The notes beneath the pieces were generated by a model that ran no database searches, was not told the DNA's origin, and saw only the letters and a program-made list of their open reading frames with translations. Source: Hydrogenothermaceae bacterium (lineage in GTDB: Bacteria; Aquificota; Aquificia; Aquificales; Hydrogenothermaceae). From it: 10,092 bases of DNA. Where the stretch lies: NCBI GenBank assembly GCA_026985705.1, contig JALSPY010000173.1:1-10092 (forward strand). Reading direction: 5' to 3'. Shown piece after piece: positions 1 to 6,392 of the stretch (its first letter is position 1; every line of letters begins with the position of its first letter). Made by a program: the position numbers and the translations under genes.

Positions 1-803
1 TAAACAGTAATAATGCTACCTCTCCTTTTGTTCCCGTTAGATGTCCAACTTTAAATGAGAATAATTTTGAAATAGAACTCTTCGGTTATGAAAAGGGTGC
101 TTTTGCAGGTGCAAATAATTCTAAAGCTGGGAAAGTTGAGCTTGCTGAAAATGGAACCTTATTATTTGATGAAATTGAGGAATTATCTAATAATCTACAG
201 GCTAAATTATCCATTTTCCTTGACAATATGGAATATGAAAAAATAGGTAGTAATAAAATAAAAAAGGCTAATGTAAGAATTATATCAACTTCCTCTAGAA
301 ATCTGTTAGGTGAAATAAAAAAGGGAAGTTTTAGACTAGATTTATATTACAAACTAGCTGTAATAAAGATAGAACTTTTACCTTTAAGGGAAAGAAGAGA
401 AGATATACCTATACTTGTAAATAAATTTTTATCTAGAAAGAAAAAGAAAATTAAACCAAATGCATTAAAATATCTAATGGAGCAAGACTGGTATGGAAAT
501 ATAAGGGAACTTTTTTCTGTTTTAGAGACTGCAGTAATTCTATCTAAAGATAGTGAAAGTATAGATGTTCAACATTTAACAGAACAGTTTTACACTTTTG
601 AAGAAATAGGAAAACTAAAAGAGCAAATTAATGAGCCAAAACTTTCAGAGGAAAAACTATTTAATGAAAAAGAAAGAATAAAGATTGCTTTACAAAAAAC
701 TAATGGAAACAGAAAAAAAGCAGCTGAGCTTTTAGGTATAAGTGTTCCTACCTTATGGAGAAAAATGAAAAAGTATAATCTTTTAGATGAGTTTAGAAAA
801 TAG
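1..803 (+). CDS. Sigma-54-dependent-activator-like regulator (AAA+ and Fis-type HTH), 5' end outside the window
   Basis: Reading from base 3, 266 residues are open without a stop, so the gene runs in from the left; the Walker A loop and any sensor domain lie upstream. Visible in order are the ELFGYEKGAFAGA segment (GAFTGA region, bases 96-113), Walker B LLFDEI, FRLDLYYKL around the arginine-finger region (bases 333-356), LPLRERREDI, the sensor II segment WYGNIREL, and a C-terminal Fis-type helix-turn-helix (NGNRKKAAELLGIS..TLWRKMKKY, bases 705-773). Proteins of this family hydrolyse ATP to open sigma-54 RNA polymerase complexes at enhancer-dependent promoters. This copy departs from the consensus at key places: the glutamate-switch Asn (NCAA in relatives) reads RCPT, the GAFTGA Thr is Ala, and the second arginine finger is Lys. 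It may therefore be a regulator that no longer activates sigma-54, or a decaying paralogue. The family is certain; the activity is doubtful. Confidence 0.9.
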   Translation, partial: NSNNATSPFVPVRCPTLNENNFEIELFGYEKGAFAGANNSKAGKVELAENGTLLFDEIEELSNNLQAKLSIFLDNMEYEKIGSNKIKKANVRIISTSSRNLLGEIKKGSFRLDLYYKLAVIKIELLPLRERREDIPILVNKFLSRKKKKIKPNALKYLMEQDWYGNIRELFSVLETAVILSKDSESIDVQHLTEQFYTFEEIGKLKEQINEPKLSEEKLFNEKERIKIALQKTNGNRKKAAELLGISVPTLWRKMKKYNLLDEFRK

Positions 804-906
804 TAAATATTTATTTCTTCTCTGCTTTTTAAATTATCTTTTCTTAAATCACAAATTAGGCTTAAATATAATGTATCCTTTAAAAGAGAGGTAAATCAGT
901 AAAAGG

Positions 907-1524
907 TTGCAATTTACAGGATATAAAAGAATAAAAAACTTAAAGAGCAAAAAAATATCCATTTTAATAGAAATAGCTTTTTTTGTGATTGCCTTTTTAT
1001 TTATCCTATTTTCTATTTTATTTGGAAAAGATACATTAAAATTTATAAAACTAAAAAAAACAGAAAGAGATTTAAAATATTTTTCAGAAATTGTATATGA
1101 GTATAGAGAACTGTATAAATACCTTCCCGGAGATGATCCATTTGCAAAAGCAAGATGTCCATCTAGTATGTATATAGGAAATGGCAATGCTTCAGGATAT
1201 ATAGGAGATAGTGATAGTATTAATGAAGAAGAGCAAGCAATGAGACACCTTAGATGTGCAAAAATTTTAAGTGGTGATGTTGATGAGAAATATGAAAATT
1301 ATCCTAGGAACTCATACGGTGGAATTTTTAAATTTAGCTATATAAATCTTAAAGGAAAAAAATTTAATGTTATTAAAGTGTATAAAATTCCTTTAGAAGC
1401 AATGAAAAAAATTGATAGTGGTTTAGATGACGGTAATTTGAAAACAGGAAAAATTATAGTTATAAAAGAAGGAAAAGATAAAAATAAGGAAGATGTTTTA
1501 ATTTATATTTTGAAGGTTTACTAA
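907..1524 (+). CDS. Diverged pilin-like (type II/IV pseudopilin) protein
   Basis: The protein has 205 residues. A basic N-terminus leads into one hydrophobic helix (about residues 17-39) with a Glu at 22 inside ISILIEIAFFV, which fits the +5 Glu of type IV pilins and pseudopilins. The globular part keeps sequence marks common in this pilin-like family: YKYLPGDDPFA (70-80), GNGNASGYIGD (91-101), EEQAMRHLRCAKIL (108-121), PRNSYGGIF (133-141) and IDSGLDDGNLKTGKI (169-183). Family members are processed by prepilin peptidase and build pili or secretion pseudopili at the inner membrane. Here the residue before the mature part is not Gly or Ala, so processing is uncertain. Cys 84 and Cys 117 could form a disulfide. 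The TTG start at 907 is the only start available downstream of an in-frame TAA at 892-894. A Shine-Dalgarno-like AGAGAGG lies about 15 bases upstream, which is too far to be ideal, so the exact start is unsure. Confidence 0.7.
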   Translation: MQFTGYKRIKNLKSKKISILIEIAFFVIAFLFILFSILFGKDTLKFIKLKKTERDLKYFSEIVYEYRELYKYLPGDDPFAKARCPSSMYIGNGNASGYIGDSDSINEEEQAMRHLRCAKILSGDVDEKYENYPRNSYGGIFKFSYINLKGKKFNVIKVYKIPLEAMKKIDSGLDDGNLKTGKIIVIKEGKDKNKEDVLIYILKVY

Positions 1525-1526
1525 AG

Positions 1527-2162
1527 TTAATCCTCTTCCTCTATATTTGACCTATTATCTGAGATTTTTTTCATAAAATTACAAGTTTCAATGGTAGTTT
1601 TGTTTTTATTTCTAATATTAGAAAAATCTTTCTCAGATATTAGTCTACGCTTATACATATCTTCTATTTCAAAACATGCTTCACAGCAATCTTTACTACA
1701 GTCCATAGAAAAATAGTAAAGTGCTTTTTTAGGAGCATTCTTATTGAGATATAAATTCCCAAGTGAATAACAACCACCACAGTATTTTTCGTTACTTTTT
1801 ATGGAAAGTTTACATGCTTTTTTCCAGTATTTAATAGCCTTACTTTCATTTTTAGATACATCGCCATATCCATTAAAGAAAAAATCTCCAACATTGTAGC
1901 AAGAGATTGCATTATTTAGGTCATCACAGCCTTTCTTAAATAGATAAAATGCATCTTTATACATTTCAAATGAGAATAGTATAGAAGCAGCTGTATTACA
2001 CCCATCAGCATTTCCATTTTTACAAGCTGTTTCAAATCTTTTCAGCTCCGCAGATGTTACTTCGTCTATTTTTATTTCTTTTCCGAAAGAGTTAAACAAG
2101 ATTGAAACTAGTAGGAAAATAAAGAAAGATTTCAGAATACTTTTTTCTACTGAAATTAACAT
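1527..2162 (-). CDS. Secreted cysteine-rich Sel1-like repeat protein (Hcp-like)
   Basis: The protein has 211 residues from the ATG at 2162. This start is chosen over an ATG eight codons upstream because GGAGG sits 5 bases before it. The N-terminus (KSILKSFFIFLLVSILF) looks like a signal peptide with probable cleavage near SFG, so the protein is predicted to be periplasmic or secreted. The rest shows Sel1/TPR-like helix pairs: ACKNGNADGCNTAASILF, A-LFKKGC-AISCYNVGDFFFNGYG-SKAIKYWKKAC, CGGCYSLGNLYLN, KALYYFSMDC. There are 12 cysteines, several in C-x7-C spacing (ACKNGNADGC and CSKDCCEAC), as in the Helicobacter cysteine-rich Hcp proteins, where such pairs form disulfides that clamp each repeat. 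Hcp proteins have been described as penicillin-binding or immune-interacting; here only a generic protein-protein interaction role is supported. The stop is two bases from that of the convergent pilin-like gene. Confidence 0.8.
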   Translation of the reverse strand: MLISVEKSILKSFFIFLLVSILFNSFGKEIKIDEVTSAELKRFETACKNGNADGCNTAASILFSFEMYKDAFYLFKKGCDDLNNAISCYNVGDFFFNGYGDVSKNESKAIKYWKKACKLSIKSNEKYCGGCYSLGNLYLNKNAPKKALYYFSMDCSKDCCEACFEIEDMYKRRLISEKDFSNIRNKNKTTIETCNFMKKISDNRSNIEEED

Positions 2163-2167
2163 TTCTT

Positions 2168-2174
2168 CCTCCCC
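2168..2174 (-). promoter_or_regulatory. Ribosome binding site deciding the start of the Sel1-like gene
   Basis: On the minus strand the sequence reads GGGGAGG followed by AAGAA and ATG (2162-2160). This is a near-perfect Shine-Dalgarno at 5-base spacing, and it places the start at 2162 rather than at the ATG at 2186, which has no such site. Confidence 0.8.
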
Positions 2175-2198
2175 GCATAGATACAATATTAATCTTTA

Positions 2199-2227
2199 AT
2201 AATACACTTATTGTTTTAATTCAACAA
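2199..2227 (-). promoter_or_regulatory. Possible sigma-70 promoter of the Sel1-like gene
   Basis: On the minus strand TTGTTG (2227-2222) lies exactly 17 bases before TATTAT (2204-2199). The -10 box has five of six consensus bases and is preceded by TG; the -35 box has only three of six. The position, about 37 bases upstream of the start codon, is suitable. AT-rich sequence makes chance matches common, so support is moderate. Confidence 0.35.
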
Positions 2228-2340
2228 TTTTAATAAAATCGTCCTTTTATTATAAAAAATAAAGAGAAATTTAAAATTTGATTGATTTTATTGAAAGAGA
2301 GAATTGAAAAGGGAGAAAAGAGGAAAACATTAATAATTTA

Positions 2341-4293
2341 TTATTTATTTAATAATTCTACAGCTTCTAAAACATCCATACCCGCCTCAGTGATAGAAGT
2401 TTTACCTATAAACCCTGCTAATCTCATAACAGCTAACTCTTTGTTGAATGTTTCGGGGTCAATTCCAGATATTTTGATAGCCTTCTCCCAGTTTTTAGGT
2501 AAAATTCTAACCTTTCTTTCCTTAATATAAAGATTTCCAGCCTCTTTTATTGCTTTAAGAATTCTAACTATTATTGGGTTAATAGGGTTTGCTATTCCTT
2601 CAGGTGTTCCAGCTAAAGCTTTCTTAATAAGTTTTCCTGCATCGGTTAAGATAATTGCGTCATTTGGTAATACATCTAAAATATATCTTGCTTCAAGTTT
2701 ATTTAAAGCATATTGAACTTCTTCTTTTAGAGTTTCATCAAATTCATTAAATAATTCATTTAGGAACATTCCCCTTTCAGGTATTTTCTTTAATACCATA
2801 AGCTCAAATCTAGTAATGTGAGGCAATCTCTCTATATTGTAAGCTAACTCTTCATAAAGTAATCCTGATTTAGTTGGAAAACCTCCGCCAACAAGATGTT
2901 CCTCTAAAGCTTCCTTATACCATTCATAGTTTGGAGCACCAAACTCTGTTTTTGTAATAGTAATAGACTTAACAGCTGTTGCTTTTATCTCTCTAACACC
3001 TTTTTCTTTTATATCCTTTAATACTTCTTCTCCAAAGTCTGTGATTTTATATACTGTTTTACCAGATTTTTCGTCTAACTCAGCTTTTATTAGATTAAAT
3101 GCTTCCAATGAGTAAAGAGCTTCTTTTACTGTATCAAATAATCTTTCATACCACTCATTACCTTTTTCCCAGAAATGTTTAAATAACTCTTCTACTGTGA
3201 ATAATTCAGCCCACTTTTTCTTTAGCTCTTCTTTCTTTTGATAACCTAAAGCCTGATTTATAATTCTTCCATAAAACTCTTTAAGATGTTTATATTCTTT
3301 TAAAGGTTTTTCTAGTAAGAAATGAACTATTTCCTCATCAGTAGGAAGTATTTCTTTATTTTCCTCATGTTTTTTCCAAACCTTTTCTATACCGAGAAGT
3401 ATTTCCTCATCTAAAAGCTCTAGATTAAATGTTTTAACAGGTCTATATTCCCTTTCACTCCAAAGTTTATAAGCTTCTAATAAATACTCTCCCGCAGGTA
3501 ATATCTCTCCATCAACATCAATATAACCTAAAGCTCCAAGTGTTTCTAACTCTAAATCTGTTAGAGCGTCTACTCCATTATCTAAAACCTTGAGTAGAGC
3601 ATACATATAATCTTCATTTATTATTGTTTCATATGCAGGAGCCACAGTTTGACAGACTTTCTGAACAGCCTGTCCTAAACCTGAAAGTGTGTAAACATCA
3701 GAGTTTGGAACAGAAAAAGATATTAACTTCATAGCTTCCATTAATAGAGGAAATCTTCCACCTTCAGGCATGCTCTTTGAATCAGCAGGACCTATAGGCA
3801 TTGTTGCTATATAATTACCTAACTCTTTTGAAATAACTAATCTTGGTTTTGAATTTTTGAATATATCATAAACGGTTTTAGCATAATTGTTTACTTTTTT
3901 TAACCAACCTTTTTTCTCTTCATAAACTTCTTCCGCAAATCCTCTCTCCTTTAGATAATTAAAAATAGTATCTCCAGTTAAATCATTATTCTTTACGGAA
4001 GCTTCTATCATTGCTATTATTTCAGAACCTATCCATCTAAATTTATCATCCCACTCAGTAGGATGTTTAATTAAATTTTTATTTATCATTTCTTCAAGCA
4101 TATAAACTAAAGTCCTTCCCCAGTATGTTAGTCTATACTCTATAGGGCTAGCCCCCTGTTCCAATAAATTTTGATATTCTAGTTCTATATAAGGAGCTTC
4201 CTCCGACTTTAAGGTTATTTGACAAGCTAAACCTTTACTTTCTTGAGATTTTACATTTAATAATGCTAATGCATGCTCCTTTCTGATTATCAT
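2341..4293 (-). CDS. DUF505 family protein, probable tandem winged-helix protein
   Basis: The protein has 650 residues, starting at an ATG with GGAGGAA 6 bases upstream. I recognise it as a DUF505-type protein, a family known to me mainly from Aquificales and thermophilic archaea, with no established function. It has no signal peptide or membrane helix and is rich in Glu and Lys, so it should be cytoplasmic. A short motif of the form L-T-x-x-G-x-x-L recurs, with its Gly at residues 59, 207, 268, 421, 553 and 638 (LTYWGRTLV, LSGLGQAV, ILPAGEYLL, ITDFGEEVL, LTDAGKLI, ITEAGMDVL). Each copy resembles the wing and following helix of a winged-helix domain, and most are preceded by a hydrophobic helix containing Leu-Glu (for example NKLEARYIL and TLGALGYID). 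That suggests repeated winged-helix units, hence a DNA- or protein-binding role. The function is inference. It stands alone, divergent from the slipin operon. Confidence 0.8.
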   Translation of the reverse strand: MIIRKEHALALLNVKSQESKGLACQITLKSEEAPYIELEYQNLLEQGASPIEYRLTYWGRTLVYMLEEMINKNLIKHPTEWDDKFRWIGSEIIAMIEASVKNNDLTGDTIFNYLKERGFAEEVYEEKKGWLKKVNNYAKTVYDIFKNSKPRLVISKELGNYIATMPIGPADSKSMPEGGRFPLLMEAMKLISFSVPNSDVYTLSGLGQAVQKVCQTVAPAYETIINEDYMYALLKVLDNGVDALTDLELETLGALGYIDVDGEILPAGEYLLEAYKLWSEREYRPVKTFNLELLDEEILLGIEKVWKKHEENKEILPTDEEIVHFLLEKPLKEYKHLKEFYGRIINQALGYQKKEELKKKWAELFTVEELFKHFWEKGNEWYERLFDTVKEALYSLEAFNLIKAELDEKSGKTVYKITDFGEEVLKDIKEKGVREIKATAVKSITITKTEFGAPNYEWYKEALEEHLVGGGFPTKSGLLYEELAYNIERLPHITRFELMVLKKIPERGMFLNELFNEFDETLKEEVQYALNKLEARYILDVLPNDAIILTDAGKLIKKALAGTPEGIANPINPIIVRILKAIKEAGNLYIKERKVRILPKNWEKAIKISGIDPETFNKELAVMRLAGFIGKTSITEAGMDVLEAVELLNK

Positions 4294-4325
4294 TTTATTC
4301 CTCCATATATTTTTTTCCTTTAATT

Positions 4326-4354
4326 AAAATACAGCATTAAATATATTTTGTCAA
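4326..4354 (-). promoter_or_regulatory. Sigma-70-type promoter of the DUF505 gene
   Basis: On the minus strand a perfect -35 TTGACA (4354-4349) is followed after exactly 17 bases by TATTTT (4331-4326), with TG immediately before the -10 box. The expected transcription start near 4319 would leave a leader of about 26 bases that contains the GGAGGA ribosome binding site. This is the best promoter in the window. Confidence 0.65.
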
Positions 4355-4378
4355 AAAATATTAGTAAAAATTTATAAT
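4348..4378 (+). promoter_or_regulatory. Possible promoter of the slipin-NfeD operon
   Basis: A consensus TATAAT (4373-4378) lies 19 bases after TTGTCA (4348-4353). The latter overlaps, on the opposite strand, the -35 box of the DUF505 promoter. The spacing is longer than optimal. Other candidates are a second TATAAT at 4397-4402 and TATAAA at 4429-4434, so the true start site cannot be fixed from sequence. Confidence 0.35.
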
Positions 4379-4406
4379 AAAATTTTACTTAAAGTTTATA
4401 ATAAAA
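4371..4406. repeat. Two direct copies of TTTATAATAAAA, 24 bases apart
   Basis: TTTATAATAAAA occurs at 4371-4382 and again, identically, at 4395-4406 in the divergent intergenic region. Both copies contain a TATAAT -10 consensus on the + strand. They could be alternative promoters, operator half-sites, or chance in AT-rich DNA. Confidence 0.5.
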
Positions 4407-4491
4407 AATTTATTTCTAATTTCTAGTGTATAAAATCTGTTGTCTTATTTTAGAATATTAAAATATTATCAATATTCAATTTTAATTTTTC

Positions 4492-4500
4492 AAAGGTGGG
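4492..4500 (+). promoter_or_regulatory. Ribosome binding site deciding the slipin start
   Basis: AAAGGTGGG ends two bases before the ATG at 4503, and the AAAGG core (4492-4496) lies 6 bases from it. This supports that ATG over the longer in-frame TTG start at 4440, which would add a 21-residue extension that is not part of the family. Confidence 0.65.
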
Positions 4501-4502
4501 TT

Positions 4503-5420
4503 ATGGATACCAATACTAATTTAAATTTTTTAGATAGTATTGATTTACCACTAGTAATATTCATTGGATTAATACTTTTATTTTTCTTAGTTTTATTTTT
4601 AGCAATTTCAGTAAAAATAGTTCCACATAAAGAAGCGTGGATTGTGGAAAGATTAGGTAAGTTTCATAAGGTAGCAGAAAGTGGATTAAACATAATTGTT
4701 CCGGTTATAGATGAAGTTAAAGCTAGAATTTCACTGAAAGAACAAGTAATGGACTTTCCTAAACAGGATGTTATTACAAAAGATAATGTTGTTGTAGAAG
4801 TTGACGCAATATGTTATTATCAAATAATAGAGCCACAGAAAGCATACTACAACATAGAAGATATAGAAAACGCTATAGAACAATCTGTTCAAACAGCAGT
4901 TAGAGATATAGCCGGTAGTTTCAGTTTAGATGAACTCCTGTCAGGAAGGGAGGAGGTTAACAAAAAAATACAAGAGTTAATGAAAGAAATATCTAAAGAG
5001 TGGGGAATTGTAATAAAAAGGGTTGAGTTAAAGGAAATAAATCCACCACCTGATATTATAGATGCAATGACAAAACTGATTGAAGCTGATAGAACTAAAA
5101 GAGCTATGATAACAGAAGCTCAAGGTAAAAAAGAGGCTATGGAGCTAGAGGCAGAGGCTTTTAAGTATGTAAAATTAAGGGAGGCGGAAGCATTAGAAAA
5201 ACTGGGGGAGGCACAGGCTAAGGCTATTAAACAGTTAGTCGAGCTGGTTGGAGACCCTAAATTAGCAGCAATGTTGATAATTGGAGATAACTACTTAAAT
5301 GCTTTAAAGGATATGTCCCACAGTAAAAGCTCAAAGATGATAGTTCTGCCTCCTAACATAGATAGTCTTATAGATATGATTAGTAGGGGGAAAAACAATG
5401 ATGGAGGTAAAAACAGCTGA
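4503..5420 (+). CDS. SPFH/stomatin-type slipin (QmcA/YbbK-like)
   Basis: The protein has 305 residues, the same size as E. coli QmcA. One N-terminal membrane helix (about 15-37) is followed by the SPFH/Band 7 domain: VPHKEAWIVERLGKFHKV, GLNIIVPVIDEV, MDFPKQDVITKDNVVVEVDAICYYQI, and SFSLDELLSGREEVN with GIVIKRVELKEINPP. Then comes an Ala/Glu-rich coiled coil (about 193-243: EADRTKRAMITEAQGKKEA..EAEA) and a C-terminal segment ending in MIVLPP. Family members oligomerise at the inner membrane, organise microdomains and modulate membrane proteases such as FtsH. The next gene, a short NfeD, overlaps its end by 23 bases in another frame, the standard slipin-NfeD arrangement. The two products probably act together in the membrane. 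The start was set by the ribosome binding site just upstream. Confidence 0.93.
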   Translation: MDTNTNLNFLDSIDLPLVIFIGLILLFFLVLFLAISVKIVPHKEAWIVERLGKFHKVAESGLNIIVPVIDEVKARISLKEQVMDFPKQDVITKDNVVVEVDAICYYQIIEPQKAYYNIEDIENAIEQSVQTAVRDIAGSFSLDELLSGREEVNKKIQELMKEISKEWGIVIKRVELKEINPPPDIIDAMTKLIEADRTKRAMITEAQGKKEAMELEAEAFKYVKLREAEALEKLGEAQAKAIKQLVELVGDPKLAAMLIIGDNYLNALKDMSHSKSSKMIVLPPNIDSLIDMISRGKNNDGGKNS

Positions 5421-5907
5421 AATAATTTTATTAATTTACTTATCTACAGTTCTTATGTTAGATTTAATTTTTTCACTTGGTGGTCTTTTAATTCCTATAG
5501 CGTTATCAGCCATTATAAGCTATGTAATTTTTCTTCAAGTCCAATCCATAGATTATCTTATATTTGCCTTTCCCTTAATACTATTTATTTTATATTTTTA
5601 TAAGTTTAGTAAATTATCTGGAAAATTGAAAAGCTCAACAGTTGAGGGTTATTTAAATTTACAAATGCTTTTTATTCCAATATTTGAAAAACTTCAACCT
5701 TCAAATAAGTTATATTTTAAGTTAGCAGGTCAAAAGGGCTATGTTATAAAAAAACTTGGGAATAATTTATATAGAGTAAGGTTTAATATAGGGGCTTTTG
5801 GTAAAACTAAGTTTTTCTGTTATAGTGATGAGCCTTTAGAGTGGGGAAATCAAGTTAAAATAAAAGAATTAAAAGATGGAAAAATATACGTAGAAAAAGT
5901 TTCTTAA
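5398..5907 (+). CDS. Short NfeD-like membrane protein (YbbJ type) with OB-fold tail
   Basis: The protein has 169 residues. Three hydrophobic segments (about 5-24, 27-46 and 52-69) are followed by a linker and a C-terminal OB-fold-like NfeD domain from about residue 108 (LAGQKGYVIKKLGNNLYRVRFN ... EPLEWGNQVKIKELKDGKIYVEKV), which shows the usual G-x-x-G start and the 'G..V.V....G...V' end. It lacks the ClpP-like serine protease domain of long NfeD proteins, so it belongs to the short class that partners slipins. TAGGGGG 7 bases before the ATG at 5398 supports that start, although an ATG at 5401 follows directly. It is translationally coupled to the slipin by overlap. The residue 73-107 linker does not match anything I know. 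The role is inferred to be binding or stabilising the slipin complex at the inner membrane. Confidence 0.8.
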   Translation: MMEVKTAEIILLIYLSTVLMLDLIFSLGGLLIPIALSAIISYVIFLQVQSIDYLIFAFPLILFILYFYKFSKLSGKLKSSTVEGYLNLQMLFIPIFEKLQPSNKLYFKLAGQKGYVIKKLGNNLYRVRFNIGAFGKTKFFCYSDEPLEWGNQVKIKELKDGKIYVEKVS

Positions 5908-5925
5908 ATTTTCATTAATTTTTTC

Positions 5926-6390
5926 TCATATTTCATCTATATAACTAAATTTTAAAATGTCTGGAAAGAAATAAAATTCTTCTTCGGTAAAGTGGTCTTT
6001 TAAAGTTGTTAGATATTCATTAAAAGTTTTCTTTAGATGATAACTTATAGATTTTCCTCTGTATTCATTTTCTCCATTTTTATATTTATTAATTAAAAAG
6101 TTGATATACTCCTCTATCTCTTCCAATGTTCTATGTCCGAAGTTTAAAGCCTCTGTATCAAACTCTGTTATTCTAGCTTCATTTATTAAATTATCTAAAT
6201 CATTCTCTTCCACATAAGCGTGTTTATTAACTTCAGAGAGAAAATTTTCTATTTTTTCAATAGTATCCTTATTAATTCCTTCCTCTAACTTAGTTTTTAT
6301 ATACTCTCCTTCCTTTAAAAGTTTTTTATGCTCATCTGTTAACTGTGATAGCAACTCTTTTATTTTCCTAAAAGTTTCTTTATTTTCCAT
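5926..6390 (-). CDS. Hemerythrin-like (HHE) di-iron protein
   Basis: The protein has 154 residues and is soluble, all-helical and without a signal peptide. The metal-ligand pattern of hemerythrin HHE domains is complete: His21 in TDEHKKLL on helix A, His57-x3-Glu61 (HAYVE), His86-x3-Glu90 (GHRTLEE) and His133-x3-Glu137 (DHFTEEEFYFFP) near the C-terminus. Such proteins bind a di-iron centre and handle O2, NO or iron; some help repair iron-sulfur clusters. Its start (preceded by AAAGGAAA) is two bases after the stop of the histidine kinase gene, so the two are surely cotranscribed, suggesting a shared response to oxygen, NO or redox state. It ends 18 bases from the convergent nfeD-like gene, with no hairpin terminator visible between them. 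The ligand set is clear; the physiological ligand is unknown. Confidence 0.82.
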   Translation of the reverse strand: MENKETFRKIKELLSQLTDEHKKLLKEGEYIKTKLEEGINKDTIEKIENFLSEVNKHAYVEENDLDNLINEARITEFDTEALNFGHRTLEEIEEYINFLINKYKNGENEYRGKSISYHLKKTFNEYLTTLKDHFTEEEFYFFPDILKFSYIDEI

Positions 6391-6392
6391 TG

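Noticed and set aside
849..1187. Minus-strand open frame opposite the pilin-like gene
   Set aside because: It is antisense to a gene with clear pilin-family motifs, has no ribosome binding site and its composition looks like a reverse-frame shadow.
2282..2530. Plus-strand open frame over the 3' end of DUF505
   Set aside because: It lies opposite the well-supported DUF505 coding frame; low-complexity product and poor initiation context.
4440..4502. TTG-initiated N-terminal extension of the slipin
   Set aside because: The 21 added residues are not typical of the family, and a ribosome binding site directly precedes the ATG at 4503.
5908..5925. Bidirectional terminator between nfeD-like and hemerythrin genes
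   Set aside because: The 18-base gap is T-rich but has no inverted repeat of useful length.
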